Shown in pieces: positions 9,957 through 20,740 of a stretch of 64,000 bases of DNA; within the stretch, counting starts at the first letter, position 1, and the number at the start of each line of letters is the position of its first letter. The stretch is from Rhynchopus sp. YZ270_cl-10. Its lineage: Eukaryota; Euglenozoa; Diplonemea; Diplonemida; Diplonemidae. The position numbers were made by a program, and so were the translations under genes. The stretch spans positions 1,178,001 to 1,242,000 of the forward strand of contig OZ037890.1 in NCBI GenBank assembly GCA_964035575.1, read 5' to 3'. The notes beneath the pieces are model-generated. The model saw only the letters and a list, made by a program, of their open reading frames with translations. It was not told the origin of the DNA and did not search any database.

Positions 9957-12900
9957 ATGGACGTGGATGCGTGGTACGGTGAAGAGGGGCGATGGTACGG
10001 GGACAATGAAGGAAACGAGACCATTGGGGACAACGAAATTGAATCCGGCGCAATCCGGCGACGTGACCGGCTGTTTCAGGGTAAGGCGTTCTGGCTGCTG
10101 TCCACCGAGAACGTCCTACGTCTTCGCTGTATCGACCTCGTGACACATCCCCGCTTTGATCATGTGATCCTTGGGGTCATCTTAATCAACACCATCCTCA
10201 TCGCTATTGACAACCCTTTAGGCGATGAGGACACCGACTTTAAAAAGGTTATGAGCGGTTTTGACCTGGCGTTTATGGGGATCTTTGCGTTGGAGCTTGT
10301 TGTGAAGGTGATTGCCATGGGGTTTATGTCGTACATGAAGGATCCCTGGAACGTCGTGGACTTTACTATTGTAGCGTCGGGGGGCGCGTCACTGTTTCTT
10401 TCTGGGTCGGCGATTTTTTCGTTGTTGCGGATTGTGAAGGTGTTCCGACCTTTGCGTTCGATCAATAGGGTGCCAGGGATGAAGAGGTTGGTGAACACAT
10501 TGTTTTCGTGCTTGCCGTTGATGTTTGATGTGGTGTGCTTGAGTTTGTTAGTGTTCTATTTGTTTTCATTGGTTGGGGTGGTGATGTGGCATGAACGGTT
10601 ACACCACCGATGCTGGATGAGCGACGAACCTGCCAAATTCAACCCAAACTATGCGGGATACAACGACAAAGTGGATGTCGACGGGAACACCTCATCTCAT
10701 TGGGGGCGGGTCTGTTCGGACTCCTCATCGATCGATGCGTTTCAGTCGCAATGCCCTGATGGCTATGCATGCCTCAACAATGCACCGCCGCCCTATCAAT
10801 ACGCAAACTTCGACCATCTAGGTACTGCCATGCTCTTAGTCTTCCAATGCGTAACGTTGGATGGGTGGATCACACATTCGTATAATGTGGAGGATGGGTG
10901 GTCTCCGGCGGCCGCCATCTTTTTTGTCTTTTTGACAATGTTTGGAGCCTACTTTGTGTCCAACCTGGTGCTTGCGGTGGTGACCGACGCATTGTCGAAA
11001 TATGCCTGCGATGAGAACGCAACCCAACCAGCGCTCACAAACGAACAGCTCGAAATACACAACATTGAAGACGACGACGAAGAGGACAACGCTGCAGAAG
11101 CGACCACAACGGAAGCGGCAGTGGTGCCACACTATTCACCACCTGCCGTTGCTTTTGGGCAACGTGGTCGGACCACCTCGATGTTCGACCGCAAACAACT
11201 CCGCGGAGCCCAAGCAGACACATGCAAAAAAGAATGGGACAACTTCGTCTCCGGCATCCGCAACCAAGCCATCAACGGTATCAAACAAACCATTGAAGAG
11301 GACTACATCCACCGCCGTAGAGCTCACACAAACTTTGCCCCTGGAGAAGAAGATAAATTGGCCATGACCCTCCCAACCTCTCACGGCGAAACCCCGAGGG
11401 AGCACTTTGCGTTGACAACCAAAAACCTTCTCACAGTCGGGAGCTTAGGAAAACTGGAGCGTGACACAAAGGCACGAACCGGAGGCTTCCTTGATTCCAG
11501 CGTATGCGATACAGGGCGTGGCTCTGTGGACGTCAAATGGCGGGAAGTGCGCGACGAGCTGGACAGAAAATTCAACAAGCTTGGGGTAAAGCGCACTGCT
11601 GTAGTTGCATCAATGTGCATCACCACAATCACTCAGGCTCTCCTCCGTCGCAAAGGTAGTGAACGGCGTCTCCTGCAGTCCTCTCTCAAACCTACTTCAC
11701 GCACCCCCCTCACCGATGTCGTCACTCCTACTGCAAGCGGTAGCCGGCCCTTCCCTCCACTCTGCCCACCGCACAAACGTCGGCAACTCTCCTCAAAACC
11801 CTCTACTCCACAACCAGACGGCCTCGAGCTCACGATGCGCTCTGATGCATCACACCGCAATGCATTCAAAAGCCTTACCTCCCCGACAGGAAACGACCGA
11901 AACAACCTTGGGTTTGCTTCTGCAATGTCCTTAACAAGCGCTGTAGAACCTTATAACCCAAAGGAAAATCCACTAAAAGCTGAGAAACGAAGTGCATCGC
12001 CTTCCGTCGACGATGGGAGCGTCTCCAAACGGAAGAGATTGAGCCGTTCACATAGCGTGGCTTCCGCTTCCACAACGGTGTACTCCTTTGCTTCAAGGAG
12101 TGAGACCATAGGGAAATACACAGGAACCTCACAAGAAACTACGTGGTGGAGGGTGTGCTGTTGCTTTTCCCCTCGATGGAGACACGATCTCCGCCAGGTC
12201 TGTCGGAGTCATTACTTTAACCATACAATCACCGGAGTGATTCTCGTCAATGCGTTGATGATGGGCATAGAACACTACGATATGTCTGAGAAGATGGAGG
12301 CTGTTCTGGACTTTTTTAACATCATTATTACGTTCATTTTTCTCGCAGAAACTACGTTGAAGATTGTTGCCTATGGTCTTATGCGATGGAGCAAGGATCG
12401 GTACAACCTTTTTGATGCGTTGGTCGTTTTGATTTCGCTTGTTGAGCTTGGATTCTGGGAGAGCAAAGCGGTGTCTCTATTCCGAGTTTTCAGGATGTTT
12501 CGAGTACTTCGCTTTCTGAAGCTCGCAAGATCTTGGAACGTTCTGCACAAAATCGTGATCATGATCCAATCCTCTCTAGAGTATATAGGGTATCTGGTGT
12601 TGTTGATCTTTCTGTTTATCTTTATTTTTGCGGTGCTGGGGAGATCTCTTTTTGCAGGGAAGTTAGAGCAGATCACGTGGTGTAGTGATATGGCTCTGGA
12701 GACGTGCCTCGCAAAGCGCATGTGCGAATGGCAGGTCAGCCCCCTCGGGGTAGATACATTGGGCAGTTCGTTTGCATCGGTGTACACTCATTTTGAAAAC
12801 GCGTCTGTCTGGGCGGTGCCTCAAAACCTATCCCTCACGACAACCAATATGAGTGCCTTCTCGCTGTTTGTGTTTGGGGTGGAGATGAATGAGTTCAATG

Positions 12901-15900
12901 AACGGATGGTCTTCCCTATGCGGAGCGAGGTTGCAACCAACCCGGTTTTGGAGATGCGCACACAATACGATGGTGACGCGGATATGCCGCAATTTGTATT
13001 CCCAAAGGCGTTTTTGACGAGGTTAACGGAGATGGGCAGGAACTATAGCTTCATGGATGGGGATGTGGAGTCGGTCTACTTCATTGATAGCTACACAGAA
13101 GCGATGAGCCTAGTAGACGAATACCTTCATCATACTATGACCAGTAGTGACGACCTGAGCACCGGACGCTGCCGTGAAGCACGCTACTGGCAGAACTTTG
13201 ACAACATCCAACGCGCAAACTTCGACAACCTCCCCTGGGCCGCGCTCCACGTCTTCCAAATTCTCACCCGCGACTCCTGGGGTCTTCTCTGCTTCAAACT
13301 GATGGGAGAAGTCTCGCCTTTTACGGTCGTCTACTTTTTGTTGATCTTAGTTTTTGGAACGTATTTGCTGTTCAGTATGTTCATCGCCATTCTTTTGGTA
13401 AAGCTGAGCGAACAGACTACGGATGCAGAGAAAAGAAAGAAGGAGAAGCGCGAGAAGCAGGCAAACCAGAAGCGGCGCAACTCGATGGTGATTCTTGAGG
13501 AGATGAACGTCATGAGCAACAACGGGGGTGAGGGAGGCAGGCCTGCGACACAGCCACCACCACCACCAGGCAATGTCATCACCATCACACCCTCTGCTTC
13601 TCCGCTCTCCCCTCACAACCCAAGCGAAAACGAATTCCCCACTGAATTCCGCCAGGTCACCACCGGAGGCACACGCCTGCGTGCAAACACAAACACCTCC
13701 AACGACCCTTTCGCACCGCTTCTCTCACCTAAATCACCTACCTCTCCTGCAACTTCCCCTTCGCCTGCGTCGCGTGCTATGTCTCCGGTCACCCGAACCG
13801 ACGTTATATTGTACCAAATGGAGAAGCAGCGAGGCAGAAAGCATGAAATCCAGCGACGCAAGAAGATGACCTACGAGGAACGTCTTGCCGAAGCGAATGG
13901 CGTGCCTCTGAACAACACTGGAGGGAAGAAGGCGTTCCCGCAGCCGGGCTCTTTTTATGGGAATTCATTCAAGGATTTTAAGACGAAGCTTGCGGAGCCT
14001 TTGGGGCAGCGGGAGTCAGAGAACTACAACGCTTCTTCCGAGCTGTTCTCGACAATCTCCGAATGTGCGAGCAGCAACATCCTTGAGGACACTGCGGCCT
14101 TAATCACTACACCAACCTTTCCTCGGTCTGCACTAAAAGGAAGCCGTTTAAAGGATACAATCGGCTTCGACGACAAACCAAACGAGCTAAACCAAACCAA
14201 AACCGCAGTTCTTCTCAAACCCGAAGCTGAAACCATTGAGGATTCACAGTCTGCACATTTAGACATGATAGACCACTTCCTTGAGGAGGTGGGCGTCGAT
14301 AAATGCTATGCCGAATCAGCAGAAGATTCCGAAGATGAATGGGAGCAACTCCGTGGAAAATCCTTTTTTATCTTTTCCAGTAAAAGCAAAATTCGACTGT
14401 GGCTGACCGACCGACTTATTACTGGGTGTTTTGAACGCTTTGTATCCTACTTGATTATCCTAAATTGCGTTATGCTTACCCTAAACGACAATACGTTGGG
14501 CAACAATCCGGACGCCATTTTGGTTGTCAAAATCGTGGATTGGGTGTTCACGCTTATCTTCTCTATGGAAGTACTCTGCCGCTGCATCGTATACAACTGC
14601 TGGATCGACGAATGGAGCTATCTGCGGAGAAACCAAGGATGGAATAAAGTCGATTTTTTTATTGTCATCCTCTCTCTCGTAGCGATGCCGATAGAAATGC
14701 AAGGGAAATGGGGTGGGTCAGGATCGCATCATGTTGTAGTTGGAACGTTCTCTCGAATGGTGAAGGCGTTTCGTGCCTTCAGACCACTTCGTATCTTGGT
14801 GAGAACGAAGCGAATGAAGGTGGTTGTTGGTGCCTTTGTGAATACGATTCCTGCGGTGTTTAACGTTATGGCGGTCGCGTTTGTGTTGTACTTCATTTTT
14901 GGGGTGGCTGGGGTGCAGCTGATGCAGGGTGCTTTCAGGCGATGCTCTGATGGGTCCGACCGGTCGCGGGCGGAATGCATAGGGTTTTGGAATGCGACGG
15001 AGTTGGATGGGGTGTACCTGACGGAGGAGGAACGTCTCGTGGGGGTTCGCATCCTGGAGCGGGAGTGGGTGAATCCGAGGGAAACGTCGTTTGACAATCT
15101 GCTAGCCTCGTGGATGACGCTGTTAGAAGTGGCCGCACTGTCCGGATGGACAGAAATAATGTACGCAGCAGTCGACTCTGCCTCATTAGCAGACGCAGCC
15201 CCGCTTCGCAACAACCGCCCCGTTCTTGCAGTCTACTTCGTTGCCTGGATCTTCGCAGGAGCGTTCTTCGTGATGAACATCTTCACCGGAGTAGTTGTCG
15301 ATCACTTTACTCGACAAAAATTGCAGCTCGACGGATCGATTTGGTTAACAGATAAACAAGAGGAGGACCTCAGAGTGAAAAGGATTATTGTGAATTCGAA
15401 GGCAAAGAAGAGACGTTCGCTGCCATTAAACCCGAATTGGTTTAATACGTTTTGCTACGCGATTGTCACGCATAAGGTGTTTCCGAAGTTTATTTTGATT
15501 TGCGTTTTGCTGAACGTTGCGCTGATGGCGACGATACACCATGATATGAACAGCGATTTCCGCACCGCGCAGTCGTACGGTAACACTGCATTTACTATCA
15601 TCTTCACTGTCGAAATGGTTTTGGAGCTTGGTGTTGCAGGGCCGAAACACTACTACAACTTTAAATGGCTGCGTCTTGATGGCTGTATTGTTCTCCTTTC
15701 GTGGATCGAAATCCTCATTTCCGTCATCTTCACTGGAGGCGCTGCCGCAGCTGTCATCCAGATCCTCCGTTTAGGACGTGCCTTCCGTCTGCTGCGCCAC
15801 TTTAAAGGATTGCGCAAACTTCTCATGACCCTCTACTACAGTATACCTGCCTTCTATAACATCAGTAGTCTACTATTTTTGATGTTTTTCATTTTTAGTG

Positions 15901-18578
15901 TGCTAGGCATGGCGTTATTTGAGGATGTACGCAAGGTGGATGCCGAGGAGGTTTTTCCGGTACTGCTATCACGGAGGTCGAACTTTGAAACCTTTCCTAA
16001 TGCAATGTTGTCGTTGTATCGTGTAGCAACGATGGACGCCTGGTGGCGTATCGTGGCAGGGTGTCAAGTGGTCGAACCGTACTGTTCTCAAGAGAATGAT
16101 GATTGTGGCAACCCAATAGCGGCTTCGTTGTACTTCTCGACGTTCATGCTTTGCGTAGGTTTTGTCATGATGAATCTTTTCATTGCCATTATTCTCGAGA
16201 ATTTTAGAGAATCGGTTCTTCTCCCGGATGATATTATGCGTAAAATGGAATCCGTCATCGTCTTCCGCGAGCTCTGGGCGAAGTACGACCCAAAAGGCCT
16301 GCAATTCATTGAAGCATCGCAGTTCATCCCGCTTCTCCAAATGCTGCTACCGCCGATCGGTCTTCTTGGAAAGGAACGAAAAGATATTCTACCTACAATG
16401 AAACAACTGGACTTTCCGATCACATACCCGGAGCAGAGGGTTCTCTTTGCGGATGCGGTCGATGCGATTGGAGAGGTCGTTTTTGATATGAAGCTTGTTG
16501 ACTCTATTGCCACACGGAAATACCTTAAAATGCGCTACGACATGGATATGTACGGACAAGGTAACACAATGGCTGAGTACTATGCTGCTTCTGTCATCCA
16601 AACTGCTTTTAGGTGTTACTGCATTGGTCTGCCTGTTTCTGGTGATTATAGGTTTACACCGCCTACAGGGGATGTGCTGTTGAAGACCATCGCGATGGCG
16701 AAGAAGCGCGAAAGAAATGAAGATGAGAGGAGACGAAACGCCCCGGTGCCCAGGGCAGGGCCCGGACCGTGTGTTCCGTTGCTCAAAATCGGGATGGTGT
16801 CGCGAGGGTCTGCTCAAGAAACGCCGTTACCTTTGATGTCGCGCAACTCATCCTCGAAGCTTGAAGCCCGCATAGCTTCTTTGCCGTCCTTCGGGAATAC
16901 GTCTTCTTCCCCTTCACTAGAAAGAGACCACACCCCTTCGAGCCATAATCTCAAGGAAAATGTTAAGGTAGATGAAAGCGGCGTTTATATCCGTCAAAAA
17001 GGAAAAAAAGGACATCATGCGGAGCCTGGAGAGAGCAAGCTCCTCAAGAAATACTTTGAAAAGAACGGAATAAAGGAAATAGACCATGCTGGCGAGCACA
17101 GCAAATCGATCCTGGGTGTGTCGTCTGCGAATTTCTCCCCTACGTTACCATTGAGCGCGCATTCACGGATGAGAGAAGCCCGCGCAATGGAAGGAGCCGG
17201 GGAAGCAAGCCAGCTGATGATGCCTCTCCTCGGCACACCCCTTCTTGGTGCCCCACTTCTTTCCCCTACAACGCAGGCTCTGTCTTCACAACGCAGTCTC
17301 CTCGACGAAGCACAACACATCCAACACCGAGCAAAGGTTGTCTCACCACGCAAATCACCCCGCCGTGTTGTCCCCCGCCAAGACTCTTGGGGGTCCGACT
17401 CCACAACACCAAACTCCAGCATCAAAGGCAACTCCTTCTTTTATTCCAACACCGCCGCAAATGAATTGGCCATGCTCACACAAGAGGTGAACAAACACAT
17501 CCACCTTCGCGCAGAACAAACCAAACACAGCGACTGCGGCAGCGACACCTCCTCTGTAGCCTACCCCTTCCACGAAGGCAACATGATCCAATGGGGTACC
17601 AGCGCTGTGGAGGTCTCTGCTGTAGTGTATTTAGCGGTATCTGGGTGCATTGCTGTGAAAGGTGTTGGGTTGAGACGGGCAGAGTCACCACCGAATGCGT
17701 CGTTTACCTCTGCACGGAGTTATGACGATGCTCCTGGACGGAAGAAGAGTGCTGGATTCAACAAATTAACCTTACAACGCATGACAAGCAATTCCAGTAG
17801 TACAACCTCTATGGCGTTGCCACCGAAGATGAGAGAGATCCATTCGCGCACACCAACCCCTTCCATGCCGATGATTAACGCTATGTCGGTAAGCACCTCC
17901 TCTGCAGGCAACAATGCGCTCCCCGCATCTCCTCTGTCCGCAGCACCTTCTGCCGTTTTGCTAGGAGGGTCCACCCCAATGTCATCACCACGAGGAAGCA
18001 ACCCATCCCTTCCAGGACGCAGCGTGCTTCTCGGAGCGAACCCCCCAAGCCCCCCGCAGTCCTTCAGCGGGGTGAACCCTCATGGTACCGGAATGGCGCT
18101 TCCTCCGATGCCTCTGATGTCGCCAACCTCATCCCATCCGCTGCTCAGCTCCTATACCAGAAATATGTCGACCATGAATTCTCATCCGGCAAGTCCACTA
18201 TCGCAATTATCTGCATTGAGAAGCCCATTGCTTGGCAGTGCGGTGAACCCTCATGAAAAGGAAGCGGCCGCAGCTGATCTATACCATACTGCGGCAGCAG
18301 CTGCCGCAGCAAAGAGGAACGGAGGAGGAGGAGGAGGAGGGGGTGTGAGAGGGGTCGCAAGCCTCCTGGGAAGCTATAAGACGAACCGGCAGCCAGCGCC
18401 GCCGCTATACCCCCCGCTCCCCCCGCAGGGGCTGGGTGCGAATAAGCAGCCCCTCGCGAATGCAAGCAGCAGTCTCCTTGGCGGGATGGTCCCTGCAGGG
18501 CTGGGATCACCATCAAGCCTGTCGCCACCCAACTCTGCGAGGGGATACCACAGCTATCAATCTGCGTTGTTGAATTGA
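9957..18578 (+). CDS. Four-domain voltage-gated calcium-type channel alpha subunit
   Basis: The protein is 2,873 aa without introns. Four six-helix repeats are visible. Repeat I has S1 near residues 68-84 and S4 with RIVKVFRPLR near 158-167. S4 helices of repeats II-IV read RVFRMFRVLRFLK, VKAFRAFRPLRILVR and ILRLGRAFRLLR. Pore signatures are TLDGW (D302), TRDSW (D1106), ALSGW (S1729) and TMDAW (D2027), so the filter is D/D/S/D where animal CaV channels have E/E/E/E and NaV D/E/K/A. After IVS6 come a CaV-type EF-hand-like segment (ELWAKYDPKG near 2105) and an IQ-like motif (VIQTAFR near 2213) for calmodulin. The I-II, II-III and III-IV linkers and the ~600-residue tail are long and low in complexity (Ser/Pro, Ala and Gly runs). 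The family is certain; ion selectivity is not. The ATG at 9957 is the first in frame and gives a normal-length cytosolic N-terminus. Confidence 0.95.
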   Translation: MDVDAWYGEEGRWYGDNEGNETIGDNEIESGAIRRRDRLFQGKAFWLLSTENVLRLRCIDLVTHPRFDHVILGVILINTILIAIDNPLGDEDTDFKKVMSGFDLAFMGIFALELVVKVIAMGFMSYMKDPWNVVDFTIVASGGASLFLSGSAIFSLLRIVKVFRPLRSINRVPGMKRLVNTLFSCLPLMFDVVCLSLLVFYLFSLVGVVMWHERLHHRCWMSDEPAKFNPNYAGYNDKVDVDGNTSSHWGRVCSDSSSIDAFQSQCPDGYACLNNAPPPYQYANFDHLGTAMLLVFQCVTLDGWITHSYNVEDGWSPAAAIFFVFLTMFGAYFVSNLVLAVVTDALSKYACDENATQPALTNEQLEIHNIEDDDEEDNAAEATTTEAAVVPHYSPPAVAFGQRGRTTSMFDRKQLRGAQADTCKKEWDNFVSGIRNQAINGIKQTIEEDYIHRRRAHTNFAPGEEDKLAMTLPTSHGETPREHFALTTKNLLTVGSLGKLERDTKARTGGFLDSSVCDTGRGSVDVKWREVRDELDRKFNKLGVKRTAVVASMCITTITQALLRRKGSERRLLQSSLKPTSRTPLTDVVTPTASGSRPFPPLCPPHKRRQLSSKPSTPQPDGLELTMRSDASHRNAFKSLTSPTGNDRNNLGFASAMSLTSAVEPYNPKENPLKAEKRSASPSVDDGSVSKRKRLSRSHSVASASTTVYSFASRSETIGKYTGTSQETTWWRVCCCFSPRWRHDLRQVCRSHYFNHTITGVILVNALMMGIEHYDMSEKMEAVLDFFNIIITFIFLAETTLKIVAYGLMRWSKDRYNLFDALVVLISLVELGFWESKAVSLFRVFRMFRVLRFLKLARSWNVLHKIVIMIQSSLEYIGYLVLLIFLFIFIFAVLGRSLFAGKLEQITWCSDMALETCLAKRMCEWQVSPLGVDTLGSSFASVYTHFENASVWAVPQNLSLTTTNMSAFSLFVFGVEMNEFNERMVFPMRSEVATNPVLEMRTQYDGDADMPQFVFPKAFLTRLTEMGRNYSFMDGDVESVYFIDSYTEAMSLVDEYLHHTMTSSDDLSTGRCREARYWQNFDNIQRANFDNLPWAALHVFQILTRDSWGLLCFKLMGEVSPFTVVYFLLILVFGTYLLFSMFIAILLVKLSEQTTDAEKRKKEKREKQANQKRRNSMVILEEMNVMSNNGGEGGRPATQPPPPPGNVITITPSASPLSPHNPSENEFPTEFRQVTTGGTRLRANTNTSNDPFAPLLSPKSPTSPATSPSPASRAMSPVTRTDVILYQMEKQRGRKHEIQRRKKMTYEERLAEANGVPLNNTGGKKAFPQPGSFYGNSFKDFKTKLAEPLGQRESENYNASSELFSTISECASSNILEDTAALITTPTFPRSALKGSRLKDTIGFDDKPNELNQTKTAVLLKPEAETIEDSQSAHLDMIDHFLEEVGVDKCYAESAEDSEDEWEQLRGKSFFIFSSKSKIRLWLTDRLITGCFERFVSYLIILNCVMLTLNDNTLGNNPDAILVVKIVDWVFTLIFSMEVLCRCIVYNCWIDEWSYLRRNQGWNKVDFFIVILSLVAMPIEMQGKWGGSGSHHVVVGTFSRMVKAFRAFRPLRILVRTKRMKVVVGAFVNTIPAVFNVMAVAFVLYFIFGVAGVQLMQGAFRRCSDGSDRSRAECIGFWNATELDGVYLTEEERLVGVRILEREWVNPRETSFDNLLASWMTLLEVAALSGWTEIMYAAVDSASLADAAPLRNNRPVLAVYFVAWIFAGAFFVMNIFTGVVVDHFTRQKLQLDGSIWLTDKQEEDLRVKRIIVNSKAKKRRSLPLNPNWFNTFCYAIVTHKVFPKFILICVLLNVALMATIHHDMNSDFRTAQSYGNTAFTIIFTVEMVLELGVAGPKHYYNFKWLRLDGCIVLLSWIEILISVIFTGGAAAAVIQILRLGRAFRLLRHFKGLRKLLMTLYYSIPAFYNISSLLFLMFFIFSVLGMALFEDVRKVDAEEVFPVLLSRRSNFETFPNAMLSLYRVATMDAWWRIVAGCQVVEPYCSQENDDCGNPIAASLYFSTFMLCVGFVMMNLFIAIILENFRESVLLPDDIMRKMESVIVFRELWAKYDPKGLQFIEASQFIPLLQMLLPPIGLLGKERKDILPTMKQLDFPITYPEQRVLFADAVDAIGEVVFDMKLVDSIATRKYLKMRYDMDMYGQGNTMAEYYAASVIQTAFRCYCIGLPVSGDYRFTPPTGDVLLKTIAMAKKRERNEDERRRNAPVPRAGPGPCVPLLKIGMVSRGSAQETPLPLMSRNSSSKLEARIASLPSFGNTSSSPSLERDHTPSSHNLKENVKVDESGVYIRQKGKKGHHAEPGESKLLKKYFEKNGIKEIDHAGEHSKSILGVSSANFSPTLPLSAHSRMREARAMEGAGEASQLMMPLLGTPLLGAPLLSPTTQALSSQRSLLDEAQHIQHRAKVVSPRKSPRRVVPRQDSWGSDSTTPNSSIKGNSFFYSNTAANELAMLTQEVNKHIHLRAEQTKHSDCGSDTSSVAYPFHEGNMIQWGTSAVEVSAVVYLAVSGCIAVKGVGLRRAESPPNASFTSARSYDDAPGRKKSAGFNKLTLQRMTSNSSSTTSMALPPKMREIHSRTPTPSMPMINAMSVSTSSAGNNALPASPLSAAPSAVLLGGSTPMSSPRGSNPSLPGRSVLLGANPPSPPQSFSGVNPHGTGMALPPMPLMSPTSSHPLLSSYTRNMSTMNSHPASPLSQLSALRSPLLGSAVNPHEKEAAAADLYHTAAAAAAAKRNGGGGGGGGVRGVASLLGSYKTNRQPAPPLYPPLPPQGLGANKQPLANASSSLLGGMVPAGLGSPSSLSPPNSARGYHSYQSALLN

Positions 18579-18763
18579 AAAATGAGATGAGGGGGGGGAA
18601 AGGGGAAATCCTTTAAAAAAAGACAGTGGATATTGCACCAACTGTGGGCAACACAACCGAGGCAACTACACTACTCCAACAAATCAAAAAAACTGTACCA
18701 TTTTTAGAAAAATGTAGTGTCCAAAGAAGGAATAATATTTTTCAACAATTCATTTTTAGATGT

Positions 18764-18827
18764 GTATGCACGCGAGGCATATTCATCTCCCAACTTTTCT
18801 CTCTCTCTTTTATTTATTTTTTTAAAG
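18764..18827 (+). repeat. Stem-loop module, family B
   Basis: GTATGC pairs with GCATAT around the loop ACGCGAG. TTCATCTCCCAACTTTTC and a T-rich tract ending AAAG follow, giving a 64-nt GT...AG interval. A second, incomplete B copy (GTACATGCGAGGCATATTC) lies at 18871-18900. Confidence 0.5.
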
Positions 18828-18833
18828 ACGCAC

Positions 18834-18866
18834 GGTGGAGTCCGCCCATTTTGGGCAGACTCCACC
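18834..18866. repeat. 33-bp near-perfect hairpin between two family B modules
   Basis: GGTGGAGTC and GACTCCACC pair as 9-bp arms. Inside them GCCC pairs with GGGC around the loop ATTTT, with one unpaired base on each side. No transcript context is visible, so it could be a terminator-like RNA hairpin or a mobile-element relic. Confidence 0.5.
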
Positions 18867-19170
18867 ATGTGTACATGCGAGGCATATTCTCTCATTTTGT
18901 TCGGGGGAAAAAAAAAATGTGGCCGTTTATTGTGGTCCATATCAAAAATAAGGGGGCATTGTAACAATCCTGTGGGACTCCTGGGAGTGAGAAAGAAAAA
19001 AACAAAACAAGAGCACAAAAAAAAAAATGCATAAACAATCCATTCACAAAGCCCCAAAGAGAGTGAAAGGTGTCTCATTCATGTTTCAAAATTTAGTTTT
19101 TTTTCCCCTTTTTTAAAAAGTTTGGTGTGGGCCTTTGCGGAACACCAAAGTTTCCTTGCGTCCGTCCCGG

Positions 19171-19215
19171 GTGTACGGTGAGACGTTTGCACTTTCAACT
19201 TCTCTTTTTTTTTTT
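19171..19215 (+). repeat. Module, family C, without clear 3' end
   Basis: GTGTACGGTGAGACG is followed by TTTGCACTTTCAACTTC and a long T run. GTG and CAC can pair. No AG is seen at the expected distance, so this is a partial or decayed copy. Confidence 0.35.
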
Positions 19216-19338
19216 TTTGGAGGGTTTTTTTTATTTTTGGTATTCCTCCCCACTTTTTTTGAAGGTTTGTTTGTGTGGTTTTTTCCCTCTCGCCTTTAGA
19301 AGGGTTAAGAATTTTACTTTAAAAAAACCCCCCTTTTC

Positions 19339-19495
19339 GATATGGCTCAGTCCATAAACCCCCCCCCCCCCCAACCTAAAAAGGTACCCTGAGCAACTAT
19401 ACTCTTTGGATGGAATCAATCTAATATTAGATTACATCCAAATAGTTGCTCAGGCTACCTTATAGGTCAGGGGGGTTTATGGACTGAGCCATATC
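19339..19495. mobile_element. 157-bp foldback MITE, TA-flanked
   Basis: Two arms of about 65-70 bp are inverted copies. Outer sequences are TATGGCTCAGTCCATAAAC and its complement, and inner sequences are CTGAGCAACTAT and its complement. The centre is AT-rich (about 19410-19430). The left arm has an expanded C run. The outermost TA on both sides would fit a TA target duplication of Tc1/mariner type. It has no coding capacity. Confidence 0.7.
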
Positions 19496-19680
19496 TTCCT
19501 GCAAGAAGGGAGGGGGATTTTTTTCCCCCCAAAAAAGAGAGTTGCAAGCTCGCTACTTACCAAAAAGGTGGGTATCAGTAGGCGATGACAACACTAATAC
19601 AATGTCAAGCAAATGACACGACAGAGGGCAAACTTTTTTTTCTTCCTTTTTTTAGCACAATGCGTGCGTCCACCGCCTAT

Positions 19681-19740
19681 GTACGGTGAGGTGTTTTTTT
19701 TTTTGCACATTCAACTTCTCTCTGTCTCTTTTATGCCTAG
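19681..19740 (+). repeat. Module, family C
   Basis: A 60-nt GT...AG interval starting GTACGGTGAGGTG, with a T-run insertion, then GCACATTCAACTTCTC and a pyrimidine tract ending GCCTAG. An alternative GT lies at 19664. Confidence 0.4.
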
Positions 19741-19818
19741 CTCCTCTCTATCAGCAAACGATCGTTTTTTTTTTTTTTTTTCGCTTTTCTGGTGTGGCCC
19801 GAAACCCGGTTTTTGGGG

Positions 19819-19863
19819 TACATTAGAAGTACATTAGAAGTACATTTTTTTGACTTTATTTTA
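19819..19863. repeat. 45-bp direct repeat, copy 1 of 2
   Basis: Two tandem ACATTAGAAGT units precede TACATTTTTTTGACTTTATTT. The same ~44 bp recurs at 21029-21072. In both places it sits next to a G-rich stretch. Its origin is unknown. Confidence 0.6.
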
Positions 19864-19873
19864 GGCGTGATTA

Positions 19874-20173
19874 CTGGGGGGGGGCGAATAAGAGATCAGG
19901 GGTGAATAAGAGATTAGGGCCGAATAAGAGATCAGGTTGAGATTTTGGGGGTATTTTTTTTTTTTTTTTTTGCACGCACCAGGGTTTTATCTTGAAAAAA
20001 CATTTTGAAATTTTACCCTGTCTACCCGGTCTGGCAAAAAAGTGGTCAAAAAATTTTTTTTGCCTCCGGCGAAAATGTCTATTTGCTTTTTTTCCCCAAA
20101 AAAATTTTTTTTATTTTTGGCTCGTCCGTTCGCCTAATAAGAGATGCCACATCTCTTATTCGCCCCCCCCCAG
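19874..20173. mobile_element. 300-bp TA-flanked MITE, copy 1
   Basis: The ends are perfect inverted repeats of about 22 bp beginning CTGGGGGGG and reading into GCGAATAAGAGAT, flanked by TA on both sides, as expected for Tc1/mariner-like insertion. Near the left end the motif CGAATAAGAGAT(C/T)AGG is repeated three times. The interior matches the copy at 22703-22985. It has no transposase. Confidence 0.8.
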
Positions 20174-20504
20174 TAAGGGAAAAAACTTTTTTTTATAGGT
20201 GACTTTTTTTGGGGGGTCCGGGGGAGCGAAAAAATTTTCGGCCAATTTTTGCCCACAAAAAATCGGGAAAAAAAAATTTCTTTCCCGATTCTCCGGAGTC
20301 CGTGCGTGTTGTGATGGGGTCATTTTGCGCTGAGAAATGAGTATTTGGGACCTAAAATGCATGTATCAGTTTTACAGGCTATTTTCAGGTTTGGTGCGGA
20401 GCCCCACCCCTCACCTTACCCCCCACAGAACTCTATTTTCAGATGACAATTTTCTTTTATTTTACTGTAAAAGGAAGCATGCGGCATAGCGAAAGAAGAA
20501 AAGT

Positions 20505-20740
20505 AGCGTACCGTGCGCCTGCGGCGCAAGCTTGCACTCTTCCCATGTCGTAGTTTGGCTGTAAAATGTTCAATTGTAAGCGCATTTTTTTGAAATGTTG
20601 CGTACCGTGGCTTCGCCAGAAGCTTTCGTTTTTAGCGAAATACGTAAGTAAAATTTACGGAAAGTGACGTTAATTACGAACGACAGCGCCATTTTATGGC
20701 AACATTTTTCAGAAATGTTGCGTACCGTGGCTTCGCCTGG
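20505..20740. repeat. Cluster of GCGTACCGTG repeats
   Basis: GCGTACCGTG occurs at about 20506, 20602 and 20721, the last two within the longer shared string GAAATGTTGCGTACCGTGG followed by CTTCGCC. Their spacing is irregular. No gene is associated. Confidence 0.45.

Noticed and set aside
11002-17691. Many secondary frames on both strands within the channel gene
   Set aside because: They are shadows of a single 2,873-codon frame with unmistakable channel domains.
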